Positions 1 to 9,249 of a stretch of DNA of 64,000 bases are shown here, one piece after another (the stretch's first letter is position 1; each line of letters starts with the position of its first letter). The translations under genes and the position numbers were made by a program. Where the stretch lies: assembly GCA_965199165.1 (NCBI GenBank), contig OZ240681.1, forward strand, positions 2,232,001-2,296,000. The letters run 5' to 3'. The DNA is from LMUY01 sp965199165. Its GTDB lineage: Bacteria > Pseudomonadota > Alphaproteobacteria > Acetobacterales > Acetobacteraceae. Below the pieces are notes generated by a model that saw only the letters and a list, made by a program, of their open reading frames with translations, was not told where the DNA came from and did not search any database.

Positions 1-1
1 G

Positions 2-2419
2 GACCCGGTCACGGGACGGTTCGACGATTTCCGCGCCATGAACGACACGATCGCGGAAGAGCTGGCCCTGATCCCGCACGACCGCCTGCTGCCGACGGAC
101 GCCGTGCTGGTGCCGACGCTGAACGAGTCGCATCTGCTCGGCTACGTGACGTGGGCGAAGACGTTCGACCCAGCGCGCGCGCCGCTGTTCGTGCTCTACT
201 TGATGTATCCCTCCGGCATCGGCATCGCCGCACCGGGCGGCGCGGTCGCAGTCGTCGATCCCCTGCAAGCGCTGTTCTACGCGCTGGCGTTCCGCCGCGC
301 CGCGGAGCCGGGCCCCGCCTTGCATTTCTTCGGCGGCGGCCGGCAGCTCGCAGGTGAGTTCTCCCGCTTGTCGGGCTTGTCCATCGAGGCCCACCCGATC
401 CCGAGCTGCCCGGCCCGGCGGACCGGCCTGATCACGTCGCACGCTCGCCCGGCCGCCATGCTGTTCGTCGGCGACGCCAAGATGGACAAGGGCATCGCCT
501 TGCTGCCGGACCTGGCCCGGCGGCTTTGCGAGCGATATCCGGACTGGGACTTCCTGGTCCATGCGAATGCCGGTTCCGCCTGGGGACCTGCCCTTGACGC
601 CTACACCGCGCTGCTGGACCGTGCCCCATCGCTGCCCAACCTCCGGCTGCGGACCGGCCGGCTGAACCGGGACGACTACCTCGACCTCATGGAGGCGGCT
701 GATTGCCTCGTCTTCACCTATGACCCGGCAGCCTACGCGCGGAAATCATCCGGCATCCTGTGGGAGGCGATCAGCCTCGGCCTGCCCGTCGTGGTGCCCG
801 GCGACACGTGGCTTTCCCGGGAGGCCGAGGACTGGGCTGCCGGCTACGCGACATACCTCGATTGGACCACCGAGCGGATCGGCGAAGCGCTGGAGGCGGC
901 CATGGGCGACCTGGCCGCGTTGCAGGACCGGTCGGCGGCGGCCGCGCTCGACTACCGGGCGCTGAACGGCGCGTCGAAGGTCCTCGACCAGATCGGCCGG
1001 TTCTGGGTGCAGCGGCTCATGACGGTGTCGCTGGTGCAGCAGCCCGGCCGCAGGACGCTGGCACTCGAAGCCATCGAAGGCATAGGCTGGTCCTTCCCCG
1101 AGGTCGTCGCGGACGAGACGGTGCGCTGGATCGGGCTGGAGTCGGAGATCGCCTTCGAGTGGCCCTTCCGCTCTCCCTGGAAGCTGGAGATCCTCGTTGC
1201 CGACTTCATCGGCGAAGACCAGCTGACGCAGCTGCACGCCTCCGCCGATGGCCGCGCGGTGACCGCCGTCGGCACGGTCGGCCCCAAGGGCGGGGGACGC
1301 GTCGCGATCGTCGGCGAGGGTTGCGGACGGCGGCAGCCGACCGTCAAGCTGCTGGTCCGGCTGCCCTGGTCGCACCGGCCGGAGAACGACACGCGTGATC
1401 TGGGGCTGCTCGTCCGCGCCGTCCATCTGGGTCCAGCCACGGACGGACCGGCTGCCGGGGCGGCGGACGCGGTTCGGCTCAGCCTGCTGAGCCCGGTCGA
1501 GCTCAACGCCGCGCAGGACGCGTTCCGGCTGGAGCGCGTCGTCTCCGCACGGTTGCAAGTGGACCCGCATCGGCCCCACCGGTTCGAGTTCAGGTTGCAT
1601 ACGGCGAGTGATCCGGACGTGGTGCGGGCGATCCGGCTGTTCGCAAACGGCATCCCGGTTGCGCTGGACGTGGCGGCCTTGCGGGAGGCAGCGTGGCTGG
1701 TCAGTGCCTACGTCGACGTCCGCGTGCTGTCAGGGGCCGGCTACCAAACCGATCTCGACATCGTCTGCGACCGCGGCCTGGGCGTCGACACCTGGCTCCG
1801 GGCGATCTGCGTGGACGGCCAGCCGGTGCGGCTCGTGCTCGACGAGATGCTGGAGGCGCCGGAGGCGGACCAGCCCACCGCGTCCCCTCCGGCCCTTCCG
1901 GAGGCCGGTGCCGCCGCTCCGGCGCCGGACCTGGCGACCGCACGCCCGGCCCCAGATCGGACGATGCTGCTGGCAGGATCCGGAGAGGACGTGGTGTCCG
2001 CCGAAGACGTGCGGCTCGACGGCGTCGACACGCCTGAGGACGGGATGATGCGCCTGACCGTCCTGCTCGACGGCGTCACGCTGCGCAGCGAGGCATGGGA
2101 GCAGATCAGGTTCGAGCTCTGCCTGGATCAGTCCGGCGTGTCGCTGGTGCTTCGCTGCGGCGAGGGGTGGCCCGACATGTTCGACCTCTGGCTGGCAGCG
2201 GACGAGGACGCGGCCGGGCCGTTCCTTCGCCTCACGAAGCATTCGGCACCGGACGAGGCGGCGGTGACGCCTCGGGACAACCTGCTGCTGAAGTCGATCG
2301 CCCTGTTGCTGCCATCCGCCGTCGCGGCCCTGCAGACGCGCACGGAGCGCGCCAGCCCGGCCACGGCAAGGACGCTGCGCGCGATCGCCCCCATGGTGCG
2401 TGACTGGTTCACGGATTAG
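2..2419 (+). CDS. Glycosyltransferase, GT-B type, with beta-rich C-terminal domains (5' end outside window)
   Basis: The frame is open from base 2, so the gene probably begins before the window; the first ATG is at base 38 and residues below count from it. Residues about 139-310 resemble the nucleotide-sugar half of a GT4/GT-B glycosyltransferase, with LFVGDAKMDKG at 142 and SSGILWEAISLGLPVVVP around E243, the usual E-containing donor-binding motif. The C-terminal ~480 residues are not catalytic and look beta-rich. One part (about 350-464, ending DTRDLGLLVRAV) resembles the small protein at 7379-7927. It likely adds a sugar to a surface polysaccharide at the inner membrane, given the GDP-fucose synthase and large glycosyltransferase beside it. 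Donor and acceptor cannot be read from the sequence. The gene ends at a hairpin shared with the convergent fucose synthase. Confidence 0.75.
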   Translation, partial: DPVTGRFDDFRAMNDTIAEELALIPHDRLLPTDAVLVPTLNESHLLGYVTWAKTFDPARAPLFVLYLMYPSGIGIAAPGGAVAVVDPLQALFYALAFRRAAEPGPALHFFGGGRQLAGEFSRLSGLSIEAHPIPSCPARRTGLITSHARPAAMLFVGDAKMDKGIALLPDLARRLCERYPDWDFLVHANAGSAWGPALDAYTALLDRAPSLPNLRLRTGRLNRDDYLDLMEAADCLVFTYDPAAYARKSSGILWEAISLGLPVVVPGDTWLSREAEDWAAGYATYLDWTTERIGEALEAAMGDLAALQDRSAAAALDYRALNGASKVLDQIGRFWVQRLMTVSLVQQPGRRTLALEAIEGIGWSFPEVVADETVRWIGLESEIAFEWPFRSPWKLEILVADFIGEDQLTQLHASADGRAVTAVGTVGPKGGGRVAIVGEGCGRRQPTVKLLVRLPWSHRPENDTRDLGLLVRAVHLGPATDGPAAGAADAVRLSLLSPVELNAAQDAFRLERVVSARLQVDPHRPHRFEFRLHTASDPDVVRAIRLFANGIPVALDVAALREAAWLVSAYVDVRVLSGAGYQTDLDIVCDRGLGVDTWLRAICVDGQPVRLVLDEMLEAPEADQPTASPPALPEAGAAAPAPDLATARPAPDRTMLLAGSGEDVVSAEDVRLDGVDTPEDGMMRLTVLLDGVTLRSEAWEQIRFELCLDQSGVSLVLRCGEGWPDMFDLWLAADEDAAGPFLRLTKHSAPDEAAVTPRDNLLLKSIALLLPSAVAALQTRTERASPATARTLRAIAPMVRDWFTD

Positions 2420-2452
2420 CGCATATCGTTCGAATTGAGTGGGAATGGTGCT

Positions 2453-2473
2453 CCCTCTCCCAGAGGGAGAGGG
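2453..2473. terminator. Hairpin between convergent genes (repeat family copy 1)
   Basis: CCCTCTCCC (2453-2461) and GGGAGAGGG (2465-2473) form a perfect 9-bp stem with a 3-base loop, in the 64-bp gap between two genes whose 3' ends face each other. There is no clear U-tract on either side. It is probably a bidirectional terminator or mRNA-end stabiliser and belongs to a family also seen near 19900, 31480 and 40120. Confidence 0.6.
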
Positions 2474-2483
2474 CTTAGGAGCG

Positions 2484-3458
2484 TCAACCTGGAGCGAGAG
2501 GGTAGGACTTCAGGAAGTCCTCGTAGGCGCTGCGCAGGCCTTCGCGCAACGGTATGGTGGGCGTCCAGCCAAGCGCCCGAAGCCGATCGCTGCGCATCAG
2601 CTTGCGCATCGTGCCATCCGGCTTGGTGGTGTCGAAGCTGATCCTCCCGCCGTAGCCGACGACGTCGGCGATCAGGTGGGCCATCTCCGCAATGGTATGC
2701 TCCTCACCCGAGCCCACGTTGATGTGAGGCGCCTCCTGGGTGGTGATGTTCATGTACGTCTCACGTTGCAGGTCCATGAGGAACAGGCAGGCATGCGCCA
2801 GGTCGTCGACGTGGAGGAATTCGCGCAGCGGCGTCCCGCTTCCCCACACCACCACCTCCGGCGCGCTTGCTTGGGTCGCCTCGTGGAACCGGCGCAGCAG
2901 GGCGGGAAGCACGTGCGACTTGGTCGGGTGGTAGTTGTCGTTGGGGCCATACAGGTTGGTGGGCATGGCGCTGCGGAAGTCGCAGCCGTATTGCCGATGC
3001 ATGGCCTCGCAGAGCTTGACACCGGCGATCTTCGCGATGGCGTAGGCGTCGTTGGTCGGCTCCAGCAGACCGGTGAGCAACGCTTCTTCCGCCATGGGCT
3101 GCTCGACGGCCTTCGGGTAGATGCAGGATGACCCGAGGAACAGCAGTTTGGACACGCCCGCCCGGTATGCGGAGGTCATCACGTTGTTCTGGATCTGCAG
3201 GTTCTCGATGATGAAGTCAGCCGGATAGGTGCTGTTCGACATGATGCCGCCGACCTTGGCCGCCGCCATGTAGACCGCGTCGATCGGCGTCGCTTCGAAA
3301 AACGCCTCGACATCCGACTGCCGGGTCAGGTCCAGTTCGGCGCGCGAACGAGTGATGATCGTGACCCCCGGGCTGGTGCTGAGCGCACGAACGATTGCGG
3401 AGCCAACCATTCCCCTATGTCCCGCAACGAATATGCGCGAACCGTCACCCTCGGTCAT
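2484..3458 (-). CDS. fcl: GDP-L-fucose synthase
   Basis: A 324-residue extended-SDR enzyme that turns GDP-4-keto-6-deoxy-mannose into GDP-L-fucose by epimerisation and NADPH reduction. The N-terminal nucleotide-binding motif GHRGMVGSA, a SSCIYPK stretch with the catalytic Ser and a downstream YAIAK (YxxxK) are all present, and the length matches the family (~320). The ATG at 3458 is preferred over the in-frame start at 3509 because it has GGTGAGG a few bases upstream and gives MTEG followed directly by the Rossmann motif. No GDP-mannose 4,6-dehydratase (gmd) is in the window, so its substrate must come from elsewhere. About 280 bp upstream (3459-3737) hold no recognisable gene and presumably carry its promoter. 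Confidence 0.92.
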   Translation of the reverse strand: MTEGDGSRIFVAGHRGMVGSAIVRALSTSPGVTIITRSRAELDLTRQSDVEAFFEATPIDAVYMAAAKVGGIMSNSTYPADFIIENLQIQNNVMTSAYRAGVSKLLFLGSSCIYPKAVEQPMAEEALLTGLLEPTNDAYAIAKIAGVKLCEAMHRQYGCDFRSAMPTNLYGPNDNYHPTKSHVLPALLRRFHEATQASAPEVVVWGSGTPLREFLHVDDLAHACLFLMDLQRETYMNITTQEAPHINVGSGEEHTIAEMAHLIADVVGYGGRISFDTTKPDGTMRKLMRSDRLRALGWTPTIPLREGLRSAYEDFLKSYPLAPG

Positions 3459-3737
3459 CACTACCTCACCACGCCTGACGTTACGATACCATACCGAAAT
3501 CCGACGCACACCCGAACTGCATCTTCAGGGTCAAACACTCGCCTTTCAACCGTCCCGACCGTTTCCTGTCCAGTCCCGCCGCGATCCCGCCAGGCGGCGT
3601 GCGTCACGGCATCGCCCGGTGCGTCGCGGCTTACCCGCGGCACCCTGTCCGCGAAAGCCCGCTGGAGCCGCCTCTCTCCCGCTGGAGGCCTCTGGCCACT
3701 ATGACGCACGTGGACTGCTTCTGCCAGTGAAACGAAC

Positions 3738-6700
3738 TCAGCGTCCGATCCGGTCGTACATCGAGAGAACGGCAGCACGCTTCGGCAGCGCTCCGCCCTG
3801 TTCGGACAGCAGCGCCACCCCAGCCTCCGCCGAGCTCCCGGCCAGATGGCACAGCGCCAGCGCGCGCGCATCCAGGCTCGCCAGCGCCTGCTCCGCGACG
3901 CAACGAAGCCCCCCGTCGCATGTCGGATATGCACCGGCCGCGTTCTCGGGGTGTTGGACGGCCGACATGAACACCTCGAACGCGCCGCCCAGCGCCTGCT
4001 CGCGCACGAGGTCGGCGATCTCGGCGGCTACGGTGGCGTCAAAGCCGTCGGTCCGGCGGTGCGCGGCATAGGCTTCTGCCACGACCTGCGCGATCTCGGT
4101 GCGGAGCCCCAGAACATCCTGGCGGATCGTGTTGGCGCCATGCAGCCGGTATTGCAGCAACGGACTGCGGATGAGCCCGATCTCGCCCTGGAGCAGCATG
4201 CGCTGCAGCATGTCGGCGTCATGAGCGTACCTGAAGTCGCGGAACGGCCCAGCCTGGCGGAAGAAGCCGCGGCGACCGAAGAAATTCGACGTCGTCATCA
4301 GCACGTTGCGCCGCAGCAGCGCCAGCCAGATCGGCCCGCCGGCATCGATCGACCGCCAACCCTCCCGATACCACTCGCCCTGGTCGAACCGCCGCCCGGC
4401 CTCGTCGATGAACTCGCATTCGGTGGCGAACAGGCCGATGCCGGGGCTGAGCTCTGCCGCCTTGACGAGTTGCTCAAGGCGCCTGGGATGGTAGGTGTCG
4501 TCCGAGTTTAGGATGGCGATGAACTCGCCCTCCGCGAGGTCCAAGCACTCGTTGATCGTGGCGTGGGCACCGCGGTTCGGCCGGGAGGCGAACCGCACGT
4601 TCGAATGCCGCGCCGCCACCGCCTGGCATCGTTCGCGGTCTTCCGGCCGGGAGCCGTCGTCGATCATGATGATCTCGTAGGCTGGCAGGCTCTGCCCCGC
4701 CACGCTCGCCACCGTCTGTTCGATGAAGCGGCCATGGTCGTAGAACGGGATCAGGACCGACACCCTTGCCTTGGCTCCGCTCGCCGCGACCAGCGTGGGC
4801 CGAGGCTCTTCCGCGGTGCCGAGCCAGGCCGCGGAAAAGCCGTCGACATAGCGGTCCCAGGAGAATGGACCTTGCACGCGGCTTTGCAGGCTCTGTCCGA
4901 CGTAGCGGCGGATCGGCTCGTGGCGCAGGAAGTGGACGAGCCGGTCGGCGAAACCGCCCACGTCACCATAGGGCGCCTTCGCCTCCGCCAGCCCGTCCAG
5001 CAGCTCCGCCGCACCGCCCGCGCCATCGAACATCACGATCGCCAGCCCGGCGCGCGCCGCCTCCAGCGCCACAAGCGGGAACGGGTCCTCGCGTGACGGC
5101 AGGATGAAGACCTGCGCGGCGGGGTAGAAGGCGGCGACATCGTCGCGCAGGCCGGTGAACACGACCCTATCCCGCAGACCTCTTGCCAGGAGGTCGTGTT
5201 CGATCCAGCGCAGGTACTCGCCGTCGCTTTGCACGCTTCCGCACCAAATGAAGCGCACCGCCCGTCCCAGCTTGCGCATGGTGGCCTCGACGATGGCGGG
5301 CAGCAGGTCCACGCCCTTGCGGGGGTGGATCGCGCCGCATCCAAGGACGATCGTCTCCTGCGGGTCGATCCCATGCTCCGCCAGGACGCGCAGCGTGCTT
5401 TCGGCAGGTTCGGGAGCCAGTGGCGGCGCCCCGGCGTGAATGACGTCAACCCGGCCGGACAACGCCGGGTAGGCTTGCACCAAGGCGGCCTGGCTGAAGC
5501 GGGAGACGGTGACGATCCGCGTCGCCAACCCGGCCGCCGCCAGGAAGGCGTCGCCGCCGACATACATGCCGATCGACGTCGGCAGCTCGTGGACGTAGAG
5601 CAGCGTCTCCAGCTCCCATGCCGCGGCGGCCGAGACGTAGTCGGCGGCGACCACCGTGTTGCACAGGATCGGCTGGCGTGCCCGCGTGCTCAGCATCGCC
5701 ATGACGAGGTCGGCGATCTCGGTCGGCCGCAGCCCCTCCGCGAGGAAGCGGCCCGCATGCAGCACCCGGTGCGGCGGCCCGTAGCGGCCCGTCAGCGGTC
5801 CGTCCCCCATGAGGATGGTGAAGACGTCGACGGACTTCCGGCTCGCCGCGACGCCCTCGAGAAGCTGGGAGAGCAGGATTTGTGCGCCGGCCCGTTGCGC
5901 GTCGTGCCCCACGGCGAAAACCGGCGTGCGGCCGCTGCCGGAGCAGGCGTCCACCGCGGCCAGCCAGTGGACGAGCGCGATGAACGGGTCCGACGCATGG
6001 CCGTGGAGGTGGCCGTCCACCGCCTGCCGTGACCGTGCCAGCGCCTCCAGCGAGGCGCGCCCGAGATCGCGTCGCGGCTCCAGCACCGCGCCTTCCGCCC
6101 ACTCGTTCCAGGCGTTGACGAACAGCAGCCGCCGGCCAGGCGGCAGGTCGCGGACCGCGCGCAGCATCGCCGCCGTCGTCCACAGGCGGAACAGGGCGGG
6201 CGTGGCGCCGTGGAAGACGGTTGCGTGCTCCATCCGCCGGGCGGTGTTGTCCCAGCCCGGCATCACGGCCGGGAAGCGGGCGAAATCCGCCTTCGGCATA
6301 CTTTGTTGCAGGGACCGGGCAACACCTTGCGGGTAGCTCCTGATCTTCATCGTGTCCGGGACGCCGAGGCGCTGCCGCTGCGTCGGCGTCATCTCGCCGC
6401 TCGGGAAATGGTGGGGCGGGAACTCCACCAGGCTATCGAACCCGTAGGGACGTGGATCGCGGGCGACGAAGTCCACCGCCGCAAGGTGCAGGCCGTTGAG
6501 GCCAGCCTGGACGGCGACCTCGCGCCACAATGCCGCCGTGCGCGCCGGTTCCGCCAGCAAGTCCGGACGGTAGACCAGCAGGAGCGGGCGGCCACCGACG
6601 TGGAGGTAGCGCCTGTCCGTCAGGGCCGGGAGGATGTCGTAGATGAAGCCGTAATCGCTTTCGACCGAATGCTTTTGCGCCAGCAGGATGTCCGCATCGC

Positions 6701-7364
6701 GGCCGTCCCAGGCGCGCGTCCAGTTCTCGTTGGCCCAGCACAGGCAGAATGGAAAATCGGGCTCGCCGCTGCGCAGGACCTCCTGCAGCGGCCGCTCCAG
6801 GACCGTCCGCCCGGCGAACCAGTAATGATAGTAGCAGAACGCCTCCACGCCGTGCGCGCGGGCTAGGCTCGCCTGCTCCATGCGGATTTCGGGCACTCGC
6901 AGGTCGTAGAAACCGAGCTCGCCCGGCAGGATCGGCTGGACATGCGCCTCGAACTGGGCTGTCGCCCGGGTGACGTTCGACCATTCCGTGAAGCCCTTGC
7001 CCCACCACTGCTCGTTCTGCGCGTCCGGGTGGAATTGCGGCAGGTAGAACGCCACCGTCTTCGGCAGCAGGTCCGCCGTGGCCCAGCCGAGCGAGCGTCC
7101 CTCGGCCCGCCCTTGCAGCGCGTAGTGGCCGAGCGGCTCGACATCGGCTTGCGCCACGTCGGGATGCGCCGCGCGGTAGGCCCGGACGGAGAACGCCGCC
7201 GACGGGTCGAGGCCGAGGCGCCAGCCGATGTCCATGTAATGGTCCAGCAGGCTCGCGTATTCGAACACCCGCGGTGCAGCCTGCGACAGGGCGGCGTCGA
7301 GGTAGTGGCCAGCATCGAACCACCCGGCCTCGATGATTGCCTGCTTGGCAGCGTGACCGTCCAC
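3738..7364 (-). CDS. Three-module glycosyltransferase: WbsX/GH99-like + GT4 + GT2
   Basis: A 1208-residue protein with three catalytic-type modules. After two FD..YL-type repeats (about 16-92), a WbsX/GH99-like domain begins near 103 (VAFYLPQFHPDAQNEQWWGK, then FTEWSNV, CWANENWTRAWDG and NAWNEWAEG). A GT4 domain follows (GCGAIHPRKGVDLLP; donor loop SREDPFPLVALEAARAG), then a GT-A/GT2 domain (RVSVLIPFYDHG, IIMIDDGS, ILNSDDTYHP). Such proteins are found in O-antigen and capsule loci and are presumed to assemble glycan repeats; the sugars are unknown. The start is the GTG at 7364, 14 bases after the stop of the upstream small gene. The frame continues further upstream only as antisense-like sequence. 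A paralogue of the same architecture lies at 56618-60265. Confidence 0.88.
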   Translation of the reverse strand: MDGHAAKQAIIEAGWFDAGHYLDAALSQAAPRVFEYASLLDHYMDIGWRLGLDPSAAFSVRAYRAAHPDVAQADVEPLGHYALQGRAEGRSLGWATADLLPKTVAFYLPQFHPDAQNEQWWGKGFTEWSNVTRATAQFEAHVQPILPGELGFYDLRVPEIRMEQASLARAHGVEAFCYYHYWFAGRTVLERPLQEVLRSGEPDFPFCLCWANENWTRAWDGRDADILLAQKHSVESDYGFIYDILPALTDRRYLHVGGRPLLLVYRPDLLAEPARTAALWREVAVQAGLNGLHLAAVDFVARDPRPYGFDSLVEFPPHHFPSGEMTPTQRQRLGVPDTMKIRSYPQGVARSLQQSMPKADFARFPAVMPGWDNTARRMEHATVFHGATPALFRLWTTAAMLRAVRDLPPGRRLLFVNAWNEWAEGAVLEPRRDLGRASLEALARSRQAVDGHLHGHASDPFIALVHWLAAVDACSGSGRTPVFAVGHDAQRAGAQILLSQLLEGVAASRKSVDVFTILMGDGPLTGRYGPPHRVLHAGRFLAEGLRPTEIADLVMAMLSTRARQPILCNTVVAADYVSAAAAWELETLLYVHELPTSIGMYVGGDAFLAAAGLATRIVTVSRFSQAALVQAYPALSGRVDVIHAGAPPLAPEPAESTLRVLAEHGIDPQETIVLGCGAIHPRKGVDLLPAIVEATMRKLGRAVRFIWCGSVQSDGEYLRWIEHDLLARGLRDRVVFTGLRDDVAAFYPAAQVFILPSREDPFPLVALEAARAGLAIVMFDGAGGAAELLDGLAEAKAPYGDVGGFADRLVHFLRHEPIRRYVGQSLQSRVQGPFSWDRYVDGFSAAWLGTAEEPRPTLVAASGAKARVSVLIPFYDHGRFIEQTVASVAGQSLPAYEIIMIDDGSRPEDRERCQAVAARHSNVRFASRPNRGAHATINECLDLAEGEFIAILNSDDTYHPRRLEQLVKAAELSPGIGLFATECEFIDEAGRRFDQGEWYREGWRSIDAGGPIWLALLRRNVLMTTSNFFGRRGFFRQAGPFRDFRYAHDADMLQRMLLQGEIGLIRSPLLQYRLHGANTIRQDVLGLRTEIAQVVAEAYAAHRRTDGFDATVAAEIADLVREQALGGAFEVFMSAVQHPENAAGAYPTCDGGLRCVAEQALASLDARALALCHLAGSSAEAGVALLSEQGGALPKRAAVLSMYDRIGR

Positions 7365-7378
7365 GGGGCCGTTCGCAG

Positions 7379-7927
7379 CTAGTTTACGGAGATCTTGATC
7401 AAGAGGACGCCGAGGTTCCGAAGGTCCTGGACGTTCTGCTCCACGCTGGCTGCGATGACATGGAAGTCCGGCGCGATCGGCAGGTCCGCCGGGATCGAGT
7501 AGCTGTCCACGAACGGCTTGCCGCGTGCGATGCTCAAGGTTCGGCCGCCGGCGAAGTTCGGCAGGACCCGCACTTCCTTCGCCTGGCTGTCCTGGTGGGG
7601 CAGGAAGAAGGTGAACTCGAGTTCGACGTTCGGATGGGGTGCGGCGAAGACCAGCCTGGCCTCCTGCGCCAGCCACCCGTCGGGAAACACGCCGGTCGAC
7701 CGCACGGGGTCGAGCCAGTCGTCGAACCGCCCGGCTTCCCTGGCGGCGGGCACCGAAGGCTTCGCGGCAGCGACAGGCGGGGGTGGAAGCTCCGCGGGAG
7801 GGTCGCCCAGGATGCCTTGGGCCTGGAGCCGATCGATGGTGGCGCTCTGGTCCGCGACCAGCCGCTTGAGTTGAACGATCAACTCGTCCTTTCGCCGAAG
7901 CTGTTCCAGTAACGTCCCCGGTTCCAT
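7379..7927 (-). CDS. Small coiled-coil protein with beta-sandwich-like domain, polysaccharide locus
   Basis: A 182-residue protein of unknown function. Residues 1-40 are heptad-rich and charged (LLEQLRRKDELIVQLKRL), typical of a short coiled coil. A Pro/Ala linker follows (about 43-65), then a beta-rich region (about 75-182) ending in DLRNLGVLLIKISV. A similar pattern, with a W/A-rich entry and a D-x-R-x-L-G ending, occurs in the glycosyltransferase at the left edge of the window, which suggests a shared accessory carbohydrate-associated fold. ATG 7927 is chosen over ATG 7987 because GGGGAAG lies about 10 bases before it and a candidate promoter overlaps the longer version. It lies directly upstream of, and probably shares an mRNA with, the 1208-residue glycosyltransferase. 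Confidence 0.7.
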   Translation of the reverse strand: MEPGTLLEQLRRKDELIVQLKRLVADQSATIDRLQAQGILGDPPAELPPPPVAAAKPSVPAAREAGRFDDWLDPVRSTGVFPDGWLAQEARLVFAAPHPNVELEFTFFLPHQDSQAKEVRVLPNFAGGRTLSIARGKPFVDSYSIPADLPIAPDFHVIAASVEQNVQDLRNLGVLLIKISVN

Positions 7928-7974
7928 GAGCCGCCGCTTCCCCGCTAAGCGCACGGACCGTCGCTTACGCAACG

Positions 7975-8004
7975 ACCTAGCGGTCATGCTGTTCGGCGTG
8001 TCAA
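7975..8004 (-). promoter_or_regulatory. Candidate sigma-70 type promoter for the 7927-3738 operon
   Basis: On the minus strand TTGACA (8004-7999) is followed after 18 bases by CTAGGT (7980-7975), giving a leader of about 40 bases to the ATG at 7927. The -35 is perfect; the -10 is weak. Inferred from sequence only. Confidence 0.35.
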
Positions 8005-8086
8005 GGATGCCCGGCGGGAGTGGATCGCGCGGCGGGGCAACCCGCTTCCGGGTAGGCACCGCGCCGACTGCAGGGATCACGGGCCT

Positions 8087-9139
8087 ATGGTGCAGCGTTT
8101 GTTGATCCTGGGGTTCAGCGTCACCGAACAGCGCGCGCCCGAAGGCTACGCGCCGATGCTTGCGGAGCATCTCCAGCGGACCCGTCCCGACATCGCCACG
8201 GACATACGGGGTGTGGGTGGGATCGGCGTGGACGCGCTGGCGTACGAGTTCGACCACTTCCTTGCCGGCTGCCGCTACGATGCGGTGCTGCTGGACCTGA
8301 CCACGACCACCTACCGGCAGGGCCGCACCGCGCGGGAGGCCTTCGCCTGGCCGGTCGCGGTGGTGCTGGCGAAGGTCCGCCGCATGGGCGCGCGGGCGGC
8401 GATGGTGCATTTCTGGCGCAGCGACGTGGATTTCGACCACGACCTGTTCATCGACACCTGCGACCAGCTGGGCCGCCGGATGCAAGTGCCCGGCCTCAAC
8501 GTCGCCCGGCTGGTCGCCGCCCTGCCGGAGGCGGAGCGGGCGGGGATGTTCAAGGACGAGGTGCACACCACCGCAGCCGGCGCGGCGTTCTACGCCCGGC
8601 ATGTCGCCGCGCTCCTGCCGCATCTCCTGGACGGCCCGCACCCGACCCCGGACGCGGGCCTGGCGGGCTTCGCCGCGGCCACGTCCTCGCTGCCGATCAG
8701 CCACCTGGCCGGTATCGCCGACCCGCCGCTGTATCGGCGCAGCGGGCTTGCCTTGCCTTTCGTGGCGCTCGAAGAAGGCCAGCCGCTGCGGCTGGCGCTG
8801 CCCGCCCCGAGCGTGGTCGGCGGCCTCTCCGCCCTCATCGGCCCGCGCACTGGCGACCTTGCCATACGCCTGGCGGGGCTGCCGCCACAGCCGGTCCGGT
8901 TCTATGACGAGTTCGCCTATTATGAGCGGCTCTTCACCCGCATCCTGCCGGAGCAGACCGCCGCCGCGCTGGAACTCGAACAGCTGTCCGGCCTGCCGCC
9001 GGTGGCGCTGCGCAAGGGTGAGGCGCAGGCCGGCCCGCGACAGGGCAGGGTGTTCAGCCTGCTCGTCTCCACAAGGCCGCGTGCCGAACTCGGGGCTGCG
9101 GCCGTCCGGTTCATCGATGGCGGCATGATGGAGACGTAG
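8087..9139 (+). CDS. SGNH/GDSL-hydrolase-like protein with beta-rich C-terminal half
   Basis: A 350-residue protein. The first ~175 residues resemble an SGNH hydrolase: a GFS at 9-11 in place of GDS, a conserved-type Gly region (GVGGIG, 42-47), and DEVHTT with D157 and H160 forming the block V Asp-x-x-His. The usual block III GxND is not obvious (LLDLTTTT instead), so activity is uncertain. The C-terminal half (about 180-350) is of unknown type and rich in beta-forming residues. There is no signal peptide. SGNH domains in glycan loci often act as O-acetyl transferases or esterases, which would suit the neighbouring glycosyltransferases, but this is inference. The ribosome site is weak (AGGGA about 13 bases upstream). 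It is divergent from the 7927 operon. Confidence 0.6.
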   Translation: MVQRLLILGFSVTEQRAPEGYAPMLAEHLQRTRPDIATDIRGVGGIGVDALAYEFDHFLAGCRYDAVLLDLTTTTYRQGRTAREAFAWPVAVVLAKVRRMGARAAMVHFWRSDVDFDHDLFIDTCDQLGRRMQVPGLNVARLVAALPEAERAGMFKDEVHTTAAGAAFYARHVAALLPHLLDGPHPTPDAGLAGFAAATSSLPISHLAGIADPPLYRRSGLALPFVALEEGQPLRLALPAPSVVGGLSALIGPRTGDLAIRLAGLPPQPVRFYDEFAYYERLFTRILPEQTAAALELEQLSGLPPVALRKGEAQAGPRQGRVFSLLVSTRPRAELGAAAVRFIDGGMMET

Positions 9140-9146
9140 CCGGCCC

Positions 9147-9160
9147 GCGCGGATCCGCGC
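9147..9160. repeat. 14-bp perfect palindrome after the SGNH-like gene
   Basis: GCGCGGATCCGCGC reads the same on both strands, a few bases after the stop at 9139 and before the Tat-exported oxidoreductase. It could form a short hairpin terminator but lacks a U-tract. Confidence 0.3.
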
Positions 9161-9249
9161 CCGGCGGGCAACCGACACGATCCTGTGTGCCCGGGGTCCG
9201 CGAACTCTGCACCGCCGTCACGTTCCTCCTGCACCACGGAGGACCTCGC

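Noticed and set aside
746..1600. Antisense frame inside the first glycosyltransferase
   Set aside because: No motif and shadow-like composition; the plus-strand frame has clear glycosyltransferase motifs.
3461..3934. Minus-strand frame of 157 codons covering the gap upstream of the fucose synthase
   Set aside because: Half lies over the end of the large glycosyltransferase in another frame, and the rest is unrecognisable; the gap is better explained as leader and promoter.
7928..9178. Minus-strand extension of the small coiled-coil protein to 599 residues
   Set aside because: The extra ~417 codons are antisense to the SGNH-like gene and show shadow composition; a ribosome site and candidate promoter support the ATG at 7927.
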